This document shows positions 16,826-25,428 of a DNA stretch of 64,000 bases, one piece after another. This DNA comes from Flavobacteriia bacterium (GTDB lineage: Bacteria; Bacteroidota; Bacteroidia; Flavobacteriales_D; Crocinitomicaceae): positions 1 to 64,000 of the forward strand of contig CANFUT010000023.1 of the NCBI GenBank assembly GCA_947450325.1, given 5' to 3'. The first letter of the stretch is position 1. Every line of letters starts with the position of its first letter. Under the pieces are notes generated by a model. It saw nothing but the letters and a program-made list of their open reading frames with translations. It was not told the origin of the DNA and made no database searches. A program made the position numbers and the translations under genes.

Positions 16826-18541
16826 ATGAAAAAAAATCAACATTTTAGAAAAGTTATTGCTGCTGCTACATTAGCGTTGACGGCAATTTCACCAAGCTTC
16901 GCGCAATCAAATTTAGGTTCAGCTTGCGGATGTCCTCCTGTTGCGTCAAGACCAGATGTTTTGTTGTCAAGCTTAACGGGCTTTACCGCAGTGTCAGGAA
17001 CGTACGGAGGAGAATTGACTCAAGGTGCAGTTTTGACTTGTGCAAACAATTATATTATTGACCAAAAAATTTACATTCCTTCTGGAAAAACATTAACAAT
17101 TAATCCAGGTACAGTATTGAAAGGACGTGTTGCTCCTTTTATTAGTGGAACAACAACAGTAGACCCAGCTAAAGCTTCTGCTCTTACTATTGAAAAAGGC
17201 GGAAAAATCATGGCTGAAGGTACTGCAGATTGTCAAATTGTTTTCACTGCTGAGGCAGATCCGATGGATGGTTCTTATGCAATTGCTAACAAAGGAATGT
17301 GGGGTGGAGTTGTTATTCTAGGAAAAGCCACTAATAACCTTACTTTGTCTCCAAATGGACCTTTCGTTGCTGGTGGAGGTGCGAGTGCAGGGAAATTATG
17401 TGTTGCTAATGGTTTAGGAACAATGGAAGGTTTTGCAACATCCAATACCCAAGATCAATTTGGTGTTAATCTTACACTAGGTGAAACTTTTGATGATAAT
17501 GATAATTCTGGAATTCTTAAATATGTTTCCATTAGACATGCAGGTGCTATTTTATCTGTTGGTTCAGAGTTGAATGGTTTATCGTTAGCTTCTGTTGGTA
17601 GAGGTACTACAATTGATCATTTAGAAATTATTTCTAGTGCTGATGACAATATAGAATTTTTCGGAGGTACAGTAAACGTAAGATACGTTGCAGGTCTTTT
17701 TGGAAATGACGACATGTTCGATTACGATTTAGGTTGGTCTGGTAAAGCTCAATTTTTATTTGGTATGAAAACTGATAATACTGCAAGTGTAGACTCAGAT
17801 AATGGTTTTGAAGCAGATTCTGATGATCAAAAATCAAATAATAGCCCAAGATCTATTCCAGTTATTTACAATGCTACAATTGTTGGAAATGACAAAACAG
17901 TTTTAACTTCTGATAACTCTTCTATTGCTGCAATCAATGCGAAAGAATTGACAGGTGGTGAAATTTACAATTCAGTTTTTGCTAACTTCAAAAATGGTTT
18001 TAATATGGTGAAATCTGTTGGTACAAGAACAGGTGGTTATGAAGCTTACCATAACTGGACTAATACAAGTGGCGTTGGTACACCTATTTTGAAAGTAAAA
18101 TGTAATACTTTCGTTGGAGTAACAAATCCAATTACAGTTGGAAGTTCTGCAGCTAGTGTGTTAGCTGTTGATACCGTTCAATTTAAGCAAACAGATATGA
18201 ACACTGTTATCGCTGGAAACACTTTACCTGGTTTTAGCTATGCGTTTACTGTAAATAACAACACAAATACTTTCTCTGTTAAAAATGACTTAGTTCCTAA
18301 TCCAGCATTGTCTGTTTCAGGTTGTCCAGTTCCTCCAGCTGATGGTTTCTTTAGAGCTGCAAACTACAGAGGTGCTTTCGAATCAAACGGTAACAACTGG
18401 TTGTCTGATTGGTCATATACACAAATTTTAGGTGCTACTCAAGGTTTGGTTGCTTGTCCTACAGATATCAACAAAGATGGAATTACAAACATCGATGATT
18501 TCTTGATTTTCGCTCCAGCTTTTGGAACATCTTGTAACTAA
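16826..18541 (+). CDS. Secreted beta-helix-like protein with C-terminal dockerin-like calcium motif
   Basis: A 571-aa protein starting at ATG 16826, where a signal peptide begins (ends AISPSFAQ). The body has repeated strand-turn units typical of right-handed parallel beta-helix proteins: YIPSGKTLTINPGTVLKG, LTIEKGGKIMAEGT, GMWGGVVILGKA, DDNDNSGILKYVSIRHAG and NIEFFGGTVNVRYV. It is clearly paralogous to residues ~50-360 of the protein at 28031-30559. Near the C-terminus come FFRAANYRGAF..WLSDWS and then DINKDGITNIDDFLIFAPAF, an EF-hand-like calcium loop like those of dockerin repeats. No T9SS type A domain is evident. It is followed 79 bp later by the largest EKYY paralog. Confidence 0.75.
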   Translation: MKKNQHFRKVIAAATLALTAISPSFAQSNLGSACGCPPVASRPDVLLSSLTGFTAVSGTYGGELTQGAVLTCANNYIIDQKIYIPSGKTLTINPGTVLKGRVAPFISGTTTVDPAKASALTIEKGGKIMAEGTADCQIVFTAEADPMDGSYAIANKGMWGGVVILGKATNNLTLSPNGPFVAGGGASAGKLCVANGLGTMEGFATSNTQDQFGVNLTLGETFDDNDNSGILKYVSIRHAGAILSVGSELNGLSLASVGRGTTIDHLEIISSADDNIEFFGGTVNVRYVAGLFGNDDMFDYDLGWSGKAQFLFGMKTDNTASVDSDNGFEADSDDQKSNNSPRSIPVIYNATIVGNDKTVLTSDNSSIAAINAKELTGGEIYNSVFANFKNGFNMVKSVGTRTGGYEAYHNWTNTSGVGTPILKVKCNTFVGVTNPITVGSSAASVLAVDTVQFKQTDMNTVIAGNTLPGFSYAFTVNNNTNTFSVKNDLVPNPALSVSGCPVPPADGFFRAANYRGAFESNGNNWLSDWSYTQILGATQGLVACPTDINKDGITNIDDFLIFAPAFGTSCN

Positions 18542-18620
18542 TATTTAATTTAAGGAAAAACAATATTTCGAGGTTATTTAACTTTTGAAATGTTGTTTTT
18601 TCTTTTTAAAAAATAAAGCA

Positions 18621-21029
18621 ATGAAATTTAAAAATATATTTTTAGGACTTGGTTTATCTTTATTGATGAATACAACTTTCGCTCAAGGTGGTCTTGAAGG
18701 AATTGTTGTTGAAAGATATTACCAAACTGATGCTACAGATGGAGCAAATGCCTCTACAAATGGAGCAATCAATGCATTAGCAACGGGTACTGTAGTTTAC
18801 AGAGTCTATGTTGATATGGCTGCAGGATATAAATTCTCTCAATTGTATGGTGCTACAACGCACGATTTTAAGTTGAATACAACTACTAATTTTTACAACG
18901 ATCCAAATAATGGATCTACTACAAATCCAGCTGCAATCAGTTTAACAAATGCAAAGAAAAATACAGTACTTATTGATTCATGGTTTACAACAGGCGGCGT
19001 TTGTGCTGGGAAATCTGGTGTTTTAAAATCTGAAGATTTAGACGGAACAATTGGAAATACACAAGGTGTATTAGCAAATAATCCTGGTTCTTGCTATGGT
19101 GCTCCAATTAATGGTACTAATGCACAAGACGGATTGGTTTCAAGTACTTCTTTGACTGCAGTAAATCCAAATATTTTGGGAATCACTTCAACTCAATTGA
19201 ATTTGTTGGATCAAGGAACTGGAAATAGTTTCTTGTCAAACAATGGTGCAATTGCTGCTTTAGGTGGTATCAAAGGATCGAATGCATCTAACATGGTATT
19301 AGTTGGTCAGTTCACAACGAATGGTGTTCTTTCTTTTGAATTCAATGTTCAATTGATTTCTGCAAATGGAACGGCTGAAAATTGGGTTGCTAGAAACAGA
19401 ACTGGAAGTGAATATACTAGCCCTAGTTTGATTTTTAATTCTACGCCAATTGCAGGAACAGTTTCTGCTGCTGCAAGTATTTGTACAGGAACTTCTAAGA
19501 CATTGACTTTGTCTGGTAATGATGGTGCAATTCAATGGCAAAAATCAACTACTTCTTCAACTCTTGGCTTTACAGATATTTCTGGTGCAAATGCGTCAAC
19601 CTATACTGCTGCTAACGTAACTGTTTCAACATGGTACAGAGCAAAAGTATCGAAGTCTAGTTGTGCTGAAGTATTTACTCCTACTGTAAAATTGACTGTA
19701 ACAACAGTTCCCTCTGTTGGTGGAACAGTGACTGCAGACGCTACAACGATTTGTAAAAACTCTGGAGCTAATTTGACGTTAACAGGTAGTTCAGGAACAA
19801 TTATTTGGCAATATTCTACTACTTGGACTGCTGCAACTCCAACTTGGTATACTGTAACTGGTCAAACTTCAACTACTCTTACTACGGGAGTTTTAACAGC
19901 TTCTAAAGCTTACAGAGCAAAATTAACAAGTGGTTCATGTATTTCTTACTCTAATGAAATGCTGATTACTGTAAATCCAACTTCTACGGTATCTACTATT
20001 TCAGGAGCTGGAACTTTTTGTATTGGAAGTACCGTTAATTTAACTTTGGCTTCAGCTACAGGAACAATTCAATGGCAAGAAGCTCCAAGTACAACAGGTA
20101 CATTTACGGACATTGTTGGTGCAAATGGTTTAGCTTATTCAATCTCAAATCTTCAAAGTACGAAGGCTTATAGAGCTGTTGTTACAAGTGGTGTATGTTC
20201 TTCAATTACGTCAACTGCTGTTACAGTTACTTGTTCTCCATTAGCAGTTGCTGGTACCATTACATCTAATAAAGGTGCAAGTGTTTGTCCAGGTACAAGT
20301 ACATTATTTACTTCTATTGGTTCCACTGGAACAAGACAATGGCAGTCTTCAACAAATGGTGTTGATTTTACTGATATTGCTGCTTCAACAGGCTTGACAA
20401 AATACATCGTTATTTCTTCACCAACTTATGTAAGAGTTAAGTTAACAAGTGGTTCATGTGCAGTAGCTTATTCAAATGTGATTTTCACTGATGTTTTACC
20501 TGCAGCTAATGGCGGATCGATTTCAGGACTAAATTCAGTTGTTGTTAATACTGGAACAACGCTTTCTGTAACTGGTGCTCAAGGAACAATCGCTTGGCAA
20601 AAATCTACAGATGGAGTTACTTTTACTTCAATTACAGGGCAAACTGCTGCAAGTTTGGCAACTGGTAATCTTACGGTTTCAACCTACTATAGAGTAAAAG
20701 CAACTGTTGGAACTTGTTATGTTTATTCTCCTGTTTTCTTGGTAACTGTTAATGCTGCAAGATCAAGTGAAATTGATTTGAATGCTTTTGGAGCTATTGC
20801 TTATCCAAATCCATTTGCTGATAATTTCATGTTAGAAGTAAATGCTTCAACTAATGAGATGATTCAAGTTAATGTATATGATATGTTAGGTAAATTAGTT
20901 GAAAATCACCAAGTGAATGTTTCAGATTTATCAACTTTCGTTATTGGTAATAAATTTGTTTCTGGAGTTTACAACATTGAAGTAATTCAAGGTACTCAAA
21001 TCGAAAGATTAAGAGTTGTTAAGAACTAA
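18621..21029 (+). CDS. Secreted paralog D of the EKYY family: Ig-like repeats and T9SS sorting domain
   Basis: An 802-aa protein from ATG 18621; an upstream TTG at 18585 gives a non-signal N-terminus and is rejected. Order: signal peptide (ends NTTFAQ), EKYY domain (about 22-280; LEGIVVERYY, TYRVY-like VVYRVYVDM, TTNFYNDPNNGS, GVLKSEDLDG, GAIAALGGI, NMVLVGQFTTNG). About five tandem Ig-like repeats of ~85 residues follow (280-720), each with a Cys, a 'G.I.WQ.S' strand and a 'YRAK..SG.C' strand. A T9SS type A domain closes the protein (from about 725; IAYPNPFADNFMLEVN, GVYNIEVIQG). A strong terminator follows. It is probably a large surface adhesin or scaffold. Confidence 0.82.
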   Translation: MKFKNIFLGLGLSLLMNTTFAQGGLEGIVVERYYQTDATDGANASTNGAINALATGTVVYRVYVDMAAGYKFSQLYGATTHDFKLNTTTNFYNDPNNGSTTNPAAISLTNAKKNTVLIDSWFTTGGVCAGKSGVLKSEDLDGTIGNTQGVLANNPGSCYGAPINGTNAQDGLVSSTSLTAVNPNILGITSTQLNLLDQGTGNSFLSNNGAIAALGGIKGSNASNMVLVGQFTTNGVLSFEFNVQLISANGTAENWVARNRTGSEYTSPSLIFNSTPIAGTVSAAASICTGTSKTLTLSGNDGAIQWQKSTTSSTLGFTDISGANASTYTAANVTVSTWYRAKVSKSSCAEVFTPTVKLTVTTVPSVGGTVTADATTICKNSGANLTLTGSSGTIIWQYSTTWTAATPTWYTVTGQTSTTLTTGVLTASKAYRAKLTSGSCISYSNEMLITVNPTSTVSTISGAGTFCIGSTVNLTLASATGTIQWQEAPSTTGTFTDIVGANGLAYSISNLQSTKAYRAVVTSGVCSSITSTAVTVTCSPLAVAGTITSNKGASVCPGTSTLFTSIGSTGTRQWQSSTNGVDFTDIAASTGLTKYIVISSPTYVRVKLTSGSCAVAYSNVIFTDVLPAANGGSISGLNSVVVNTGTTLSVTGAQGTIAWQKSTDGVTFTSITGQTAASLATGNLTVSTYYRVKATVGTCYVYSPVFLVTVNAARSSEIDLNAFGAIAYPNPFADNFMLEVNASTNEMIQVNVYDMLGKLVENHQVNVSDLSTFVIGNKFVSGVYNIEVIQGTQIERLRVVKN

Positions 21030-21047
21030 TAATACTGATTAATATTG

Positions 21048-21081
21048 AAACCCGCTTTGATTTTTTCTAAGCGGGTTTTTT
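21048..21081 (+). terminator. Strong Rho-independent terminator
   Basis: A perfect 10-bp stem, AAACCCGCTT (21048-21057) with AAGCGGGTTT (21069-21078), has an 11-nt loop and continues into a T run to 21081. It closes the plus-strand locus that precedes the minus-strand serine cluster. Confidence 0.88.
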
Positions 21082-21169
21082 GTTTCTATAATTTTTAAAA
21101 GAGAAAATTGTAAAGTTGAAAATGGTCTCAGTAAATCGAATAGATTGAAAATCAAGTAGAGATTATTTT

Positions 21170-21829
21170 TTATCTCCCACCAAAAATACTGCTACCAATT
21201 CTCACCATCGTACTTCCTTCTTCAATCGCAATGGCATAATCACCACTCATTCCCATGGAAAGTTCTTTGAAGTCAGCGTTGAATTTAAAATGATGGCTTT
21301 TGATGACGTGAAAATAGTTGTAAAGTGTTCGAAATTCATCTCTGATTTGTTCTTCATCATCAACAAATGATGCCATTCCCATCAATCCCACGATGCGTAC
21401 ATTTTCCATTTCGATGAATTCTTTGGATTCAAGAATTTCTGTTGCTTCTTCGAATGTCAAACCAAATTTGGTTTCTTCTGATGCGATGAAAAATTGCAAT
21501 AAACAATCAATCACGCGGTTATTTTTCTTCGCTTCTTTGTCGATTTCTTTCAATAATTTTAAACTGTCAACAGCATGAATCAAAGTGACGAAAGGAGCAA
21601 TGTATTTTACTTTATTGGTTTGCAAATGTCCAATCAAATGCCATTGAATATCTTTAGGCAATGACTCGTATTTGTCGGCCATTTCTTGGACTTTATTTTC
21701 ACCAAAAACAAGCTGTCCCGCTTGATAAGCTTGAATAATGTCTTCGTTCGGTTTTGTTTTAGAAACAGCAATCAATTGAACTGAAGCGGGCAAAGTGTGC
21801 TTAAGGGCTAATATTTTTTTAGCAATCAT
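21170..21829 (-). CDS. YggS/PROSC-family PLP homeostasis protein
   Basis: A 219-aa single-domain protein with the fold-type III PLP-binding pattern of the YggS family. The PLP lysine is K24 in VQLIAVSKTKPNEDI. Other blocks are FGENKVQEM, WHLIGHLQTNK, HAVDSL, KFGL, LMGMAS, SMGMSGDYAIAIEEGST and VRIGSSIFG. The family maintains cytosolic pyridoxal phosphate homeostasis. Its start overlaps the stop of the upstream DUF1015 gene by 4 bp, so it is the last gene of the serine cluster, whose SerC also uses PLP. Confidence 0.92.
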   Translation of the reverse strand: MIAKKILALKHTLPASVQLIAVSKTKPNEDIIQAYQAGQLVFGENKVQEMADKYESLPKDIQWHLIGHLQTNKVKYIAPFVTLIHAVDSLKLLKEIDKEAKKNNRVIDCLLQFFIASEETKFGLTFEEATEILESKEFIEMENVRIVGLMGMASFVDDEEQIRDEFRTLYNYFHVIKSHHFKFNADFKELSMGMSGDYAIAIEEGSTMVRIGSSIFGGR

Positions 21830-23064
21830 TCTTTGATGTTATAAATCGTTAATCCACTACGCATTTTTGGTTCAACCCAGGTAGATTTTGGTGGCATAAT
21901 CATTTGGTGATCTGCAACTCTTTTAACTTGGGACATATTCAACGGAAATAATACAAATCCTACTTCTGATTTACCTGCCTGAATCGGTTTTGATATCGCG
22001 TCCAAACCTAAATTTCCACTGATAAATTCAATGTTTTGGTCTGTTTTCAAATCTTCAATACCCAAAATAGGAGTGAGGATTTCTTGCGTCAAAATTTCTG
22101 GGTCTAAACAAGAAACTGGATGTTCTTCATGCACAATATTCGCTTTACAAGTCAATGAATACCAAACATTTTTCAAATTCATGGTGATTTGATGTTCATG
22201 AGCTGGTTTCCTTGCGCCTGCTAATTCGTTTATTTCAAATGAATCTGCTAATCGAGCTAAAAATTGCTTTGTAGTTAATCCGTTTAACGTTTTGACAAGT
22301 CTATTGAACTCGAGGATATTTAATCTATTTTCGTCTATCAAAAACGCCAAAAAGTAATGGTGATTTTCTCCTTTTGGAGTTTCACCTCTTTTTTCGATGA
22401 TTTCTGCTAATCTAGCCGATGAAGCCGAACGATGATGACCATCTGCGATGTAACTCGCAGGAATCGCTTCAAATGCTTTTAAAACCGCATCCGTTTGTGA
22501 TGCCGAAAGCGTCCAAAGTTCATGTTTAATCATATCAGTAGTCGAAAATTCAAATTCTGGTCTTTCTTTTGAAATTTCAGTATATAAATTTTCTAAGGTT
22601 TCGTTATGCGGATAGGATAGGAGCACAGGTTCTGCATTGAACCCTACAATGTCCAAATAATCTGTAAACATGGCTTCTCTTGAAGTCAAGGTTGCTTCGT
22701 GTTTTTTGATTAAATCTTGGTTGTATTCTGCGACACTTGCACCAGCGATAATCCCCAAATAGGCATGATTATCTTTAGTTTGTTGATAAAGGTAAAGCGT
22801 CTCAGTTGGATCTTGTACCAAAATGCCTAAATCGCAAAAATTGTCAAATTCTTTTTTAACGTTCAAAAATCGTTCACGAGAATTTGGTCTTGTTTTCACA
22901 ATCTCTCCAAATTCTGGATTGATAATGTGAATAAATGAGTAAGGATTTGTTTCAAGTTTGGCTTTCAGGACTGAATTTTTGTATGTATAAACGGGTCTCG
23001 TAGCCACCAAATGAACCTTGTCTCGCGTTGGACGAATTGCTTTAAACGGTTTTAATTTTGCCAT
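21826..23064 (-). CDS. DUF1015 family protein
   Basis: A 412-aa protein from ATG 23064; an upstream GTG at 23103 would add a hydrophobic stretch that is not family-like. Recognisable DUF1015 blocks are KPFKAIRPTRDKVHLVATRP, LYLYQQ, GIIAGASVAEYNQDLIKKHE, PVLLSYPHNE, YIADGHHRSASSARL, FLAFLIDENRLNILEFNR and VGFVLFPLNMSQV. The biochemical function is not firmly known to me. From memory it is regularly found next to serine-biosynthesis genes in Bacteroidota, as here between the serA-like and yggS-like genes, which suggests a serine- or PLP-related role (inference). It is probably cytosolic, with no signal peptide. Confidence 0.85.
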   Translation of the reverse strand: MAKLKPFKAIRPTRDKVHLVATRPVYTYKNSVLKAKLETNPYSFIHIINPEFGEIVKTRPNSRERFLNVKKEFDNFCDLGILVQDPTETLYLYQQTKDNHAYLGIIAGASVAEYNQDLIKKHEATLTSREAMFTDYLDIVGFNAEPVLLSYPHNETLENLYTEISKERPEFEFSTTDMIKHELWTLSASQTDAVLKAFEAIPASYIADGHHRSASSARLAEIIEKRGETPKGENHHYFLAFLIDENRLNILEFNRLVKTLNGLTTKQFLARLADSFEINELAGARKPAHEHQITMNLKNVWYSLTCKANIVHEEHPVSCLDPEILTQEILTPILGIEDLKTDQNIEFISGNLGLDAISKPIQAGKSEVGFVLFPLNMSQVKRVADHQMIMPPKSTWVEPKMRSGLTIYNIKE

Positions 23065-23115
23065 AAAGAAGAAAACAATGAGTGGTGAAAAATCATTCAC
23101 CACTCAAAATGCATA

Positions 23116-24075
23116 TTAAAAAGTTCCGAATTGCTTAATAATCAAATTAGCTAATTCTAAACCGATTCTATCTTGTGCTTCCAAAGTTGCAGCTCCAATG
23201 TGCGGAGTACAAGCAATCTTTGGATGATTCAATAAATCTTTTCTTGGATTTGGTTCATTTTCATAAACATCCAATGCGATTCCAGCTACAATTCCTGATT
23301 CCAATGCAACCAATAAATCATCTTCATTGATTACACCTCCACGAGCTGCATTGGCTATTCGAACACCTTTTTTCATTTTTGCAAATTCCGCTTCAGTGAT
23401 AACAGCACTTCCGTCCGCTTGTTTAGGAACGTGCAATGAAATGAAATCTGCATTTGCAAGTAAATAGTCAAGATCTGTGATTACTTGGATTTTTACTTTT
23501 GGCGTTCCAAATCCTGGGATTTCTGCCAATTCAACTTCACATTCTTCAGTGGTTTTACCAACAGCAATTACTTTCATTCCGATAGCCAATGCATAGGAAG
23601 CCAAAGATTGTCCGATTCTTCCAAAGCCAATGATTCCTAGTGTTTTTCCACGTAATTCAATTCCTTTGGCGTAATTTTTTTTCAATGTATTGAAATCACC
23701 TGTTTCCATGTTTTTGAATGAATCAGGCAAAAATCTTGATAATGAAAACAATTGACCCATTACCAATTCCGCAACGGATTGAGAGGAAGATGCAGGTGTG
23801 TTAATTACCGTTCTTCCATTTTCTCTTGCGTAAGCAACATCAATGTTGTCCATTCCAACGCCACCACGACCAATCAATTTCAATCCTGGACAAGCGTCAA
23901 TCACTTCCTTGCGAACTGTTGTGGCACTTCTAACCAACACAATTTCGTAGTTTTCTTCATTAACAGCTTTAGCCAAATCAATTTGTTCAACTTTGTCCGT
24001 TACAACTGTATACCCAGCATTCTGTAAAGCGATTTTTCCCTCTTCAGAAATACCATCATTTGCTAATATTTTCAT
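23116..24075 (-). CDS. serA: D-3-phosphoglycerate dehydrogenase-like 2-hydroxyacid dehydrogenase
   Basis: A 319-aa D-isomer-specific 2-hydroxyacid dehydrogenase from ATG 24075; the in-frame TTG at 24096 is rejected. It has the substrate-domain motif LIGRGGVGMDNIDVAYA, the NAD-binding glycine motif LGIIGFGRIGQSLA, the catalytic Arg region NAARGGVINEDDLL, the Glu in ALDVYENEPN and the catalytic His in CTPHIGAAT. It would oxidise 3-phosphoglycerate to 3-phosphohydroxypyruvate, the first step of serine synthesis. It lacks the C-terminal ACT domain, so serine feedback through ACT is not expected. The assignment is strengthened by serC 92 bp upstream on the same strand. Confidence 0.87.
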   Translation of the reverse strand: MKILANDGISEEGKIALQNAGYTVVTDKVEQIDLAKAVNEENYEIVLVRSATTVRKEVIDACPGLKLIGRGGVGMDNIDVAYARENGRTVINTPASSSQSVAELVMGQLFSLSRFLPDSFKNMETGDFNTLKKNYAKGIELRGKTLGIIGFGRIGQSLASYALAIGMKVIAVGKTTEECEVELAEIPGFGTPKVKIQVITDLDYLLANADFISLHVPKQADGSAVITEAEFAKMKKGVRIANAARGGVINEDDLLVALESGIVAGIALDVYENEPNPRKDLLNHPKIACTPHIGAATLEAQDRIGLELANLIIKQFGTF

Positions 24076-24118
24076 ACTTAATAAATAAGTTTTCAATTTA
24101 AGACCAAAGATTGGAACA

Positions 24119-24167
24119 ATCTAAAGTTTAATGTCTTCAGTCTATTGTCTTTCGTCTAATGTCTAAA
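24119..24167. repeat. Seven-unit tandem heptamer between serC and serA
   Basis: Seven consecutive 7-bp units run in phase: ATCTAAA, GTTTAAT, GTCTTCA, GTCTATT, GTCTTTC, GTCTAAT, GTCTAAA. Five carry GTCT exactly. The array ends at the base adjoining the serC stop codon and fills most of the serC-serA spacer. Confidence 0.7.
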
Positions 24168-25235
24168 TTACCCGTTTTTCCTAGTAAATTCCTTCATCAC
24201 ATCAACCAAAACTTGGACGCTAGATAATGGCAATGCATTATACATCGAAGCTCTATATCCTCCAACAGATCTGTGACCAGGAAGACCAACGATTCCTGCA
24301 CCTTTCCATGCAGCATCAAATTTGTCGGACAAAGTTTCGTCAGTCAATTTGAAAGTAACATTCATATTTGAACGGTCTTCTTTAGCAACATTTCCAACGA
24401 ATAATGGATTGGTATCAATTTCGTTGTACAATAAGTTTCCTTTGCCAATGTTTTCCAACTCTTTTGCTTTTACACCACCATTTTTCAATAAATCACGCAA
24501 GTTTAGCATTGCAACGTAAACTGAAAATACTGGAGGCGTATTCAACATAGATTCTTTTTCAACATGTTGTTTCAAATCCAAATAAGTTGGCATGAAAGGC
24601 GAAGTAGATTTTCCTAAAACAGAATCTTTCACAATATACAATGTTGCTCCAGCTGGTCCAAGATTTTTTTGAGCTCCAGCGTAAATCAAGTCAAATTCCC
24701 CAACATTGATTTCTTTGGAGAAAATATCAGATGACATATCACAAACCAACGGTAAACTTGTTTTTGGCGTTTCATGAAATTGAGTTCCGTAAATTGTATT
24801 GTTAGATGTGTAGTGAAAATAGTCTAATCCTTCAGGAATTGCATAATTTTTTGGAATGTAGCTGAATTGTTTATCTTCAGAAGAAGCCAATACTTGAACA
24901 TCAATCCCAACTTTTTTTGCTTCTTTGATTGCTCCAGAAGCCCATGTTCCAGTGTTTAAATAGGCTGCTTTTTTATTTTCGCGCATCATGTTTAAAGCAA
25001 CAATTGTAAAACCAAGACTTGCTCCACCTTGCAAATATGCAACAGAATATCCTTCAGGAACATTCAATGCTTTTTTAACTAAATCTAACGCTTCATCCAT
25101 AACAGCCACATAATCTTTATGGCGGTGAGATACTTCTAAAATTGAAAGTCCATTGAAATCACGCACTGCTTCTGCAGCTTGTTTAAAGACATCTTGTGGT
25201 AAAATACAAGGTCCAGCACCAAAATTATGTTTCAT
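24168..25235 (-). CDS. serC: Phosphoserine aminotransferase
   Basis: A 355-aa class V aminotransferase. The N-terminus MKHNFGAGPCILPQDV, the block LEVSHRHKDY, the cofactor-binding GGASLGFTIVALN, VCDMSSDIFS and the Schiff-base lysine K190 in AGAQKNLGPAGATLYIV match SerC closely, as does GLPGHRSVGGYRASMYNALP at the C-terminus. The enzyme transaminates 3-phosphohydroxypyruvate with glutamate using PLP. It is the first gene of the minus-strand cluster serC, serA, DUF1015, yggS. The length fits the family. Confidence 0.96.
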   Translation of the reverse strand: MKHNFGAGPCILPQDVFKQAAEAVRDFNGLSILEVSHRHKDYVAVMDEALDLVKKALNVPEGYSVAYLQGGASLGFTIVALNMMRENKKAAYLNTGTWASGAIKEAKKVGIDVQVLASSEDKQFSYIPKNYAIPEGLDYFHYTSNNTIYGTQFHETPKTSLPLVCDMSSDIFSKEINVGEFDLIYAGAQKNLGPAGATLYIVKDSVLGKSTSPFMPTYLDLKQHVEKESMLNTPPVFSVYVAMLNLRDLLKNGGVKAKELENIGKGNLLYNEIDTNPLFVGNVAKEDRSNMNVTFKLTDETLSDKFDAAWKGAGIVGLPGHRSVGGYRASMYNALPLSSVQVLVDVMKEFTRKNG

Positions 25236-25377
25236 ATTTGATCTTTTAAGAATGAGTTTTGTAACTCACTAGTTTACGGTTTACAAATTTGGTTTTTTTT
25301 TTCCTCCTGACCAACTTTCTAGTGTTATAAAAATGTATAATCTTTTGGAAGATTTGAAAACCTATTTTTTTTAGCAC

Positions 25378-25409
25378 AAAAAAAAGGACTGATTCAAAAT
25401 CAGTCCTTT
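25378..25409 (-). terminator. Rho-independent terminator of the M43 protease gene
   Basis: AAAGGACTGATT (25383-25394) and AATCAGTCCTTT (25398-25409) form a perfect 12-bp stem. On the minus strand the stem runs into eight T (plus-strand A run 25378-25385), 20 bp after the protease stop codon. Confidence 0.9.
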
Positions 25410-25428
25410 CCATTATTTTTATAAAGCA

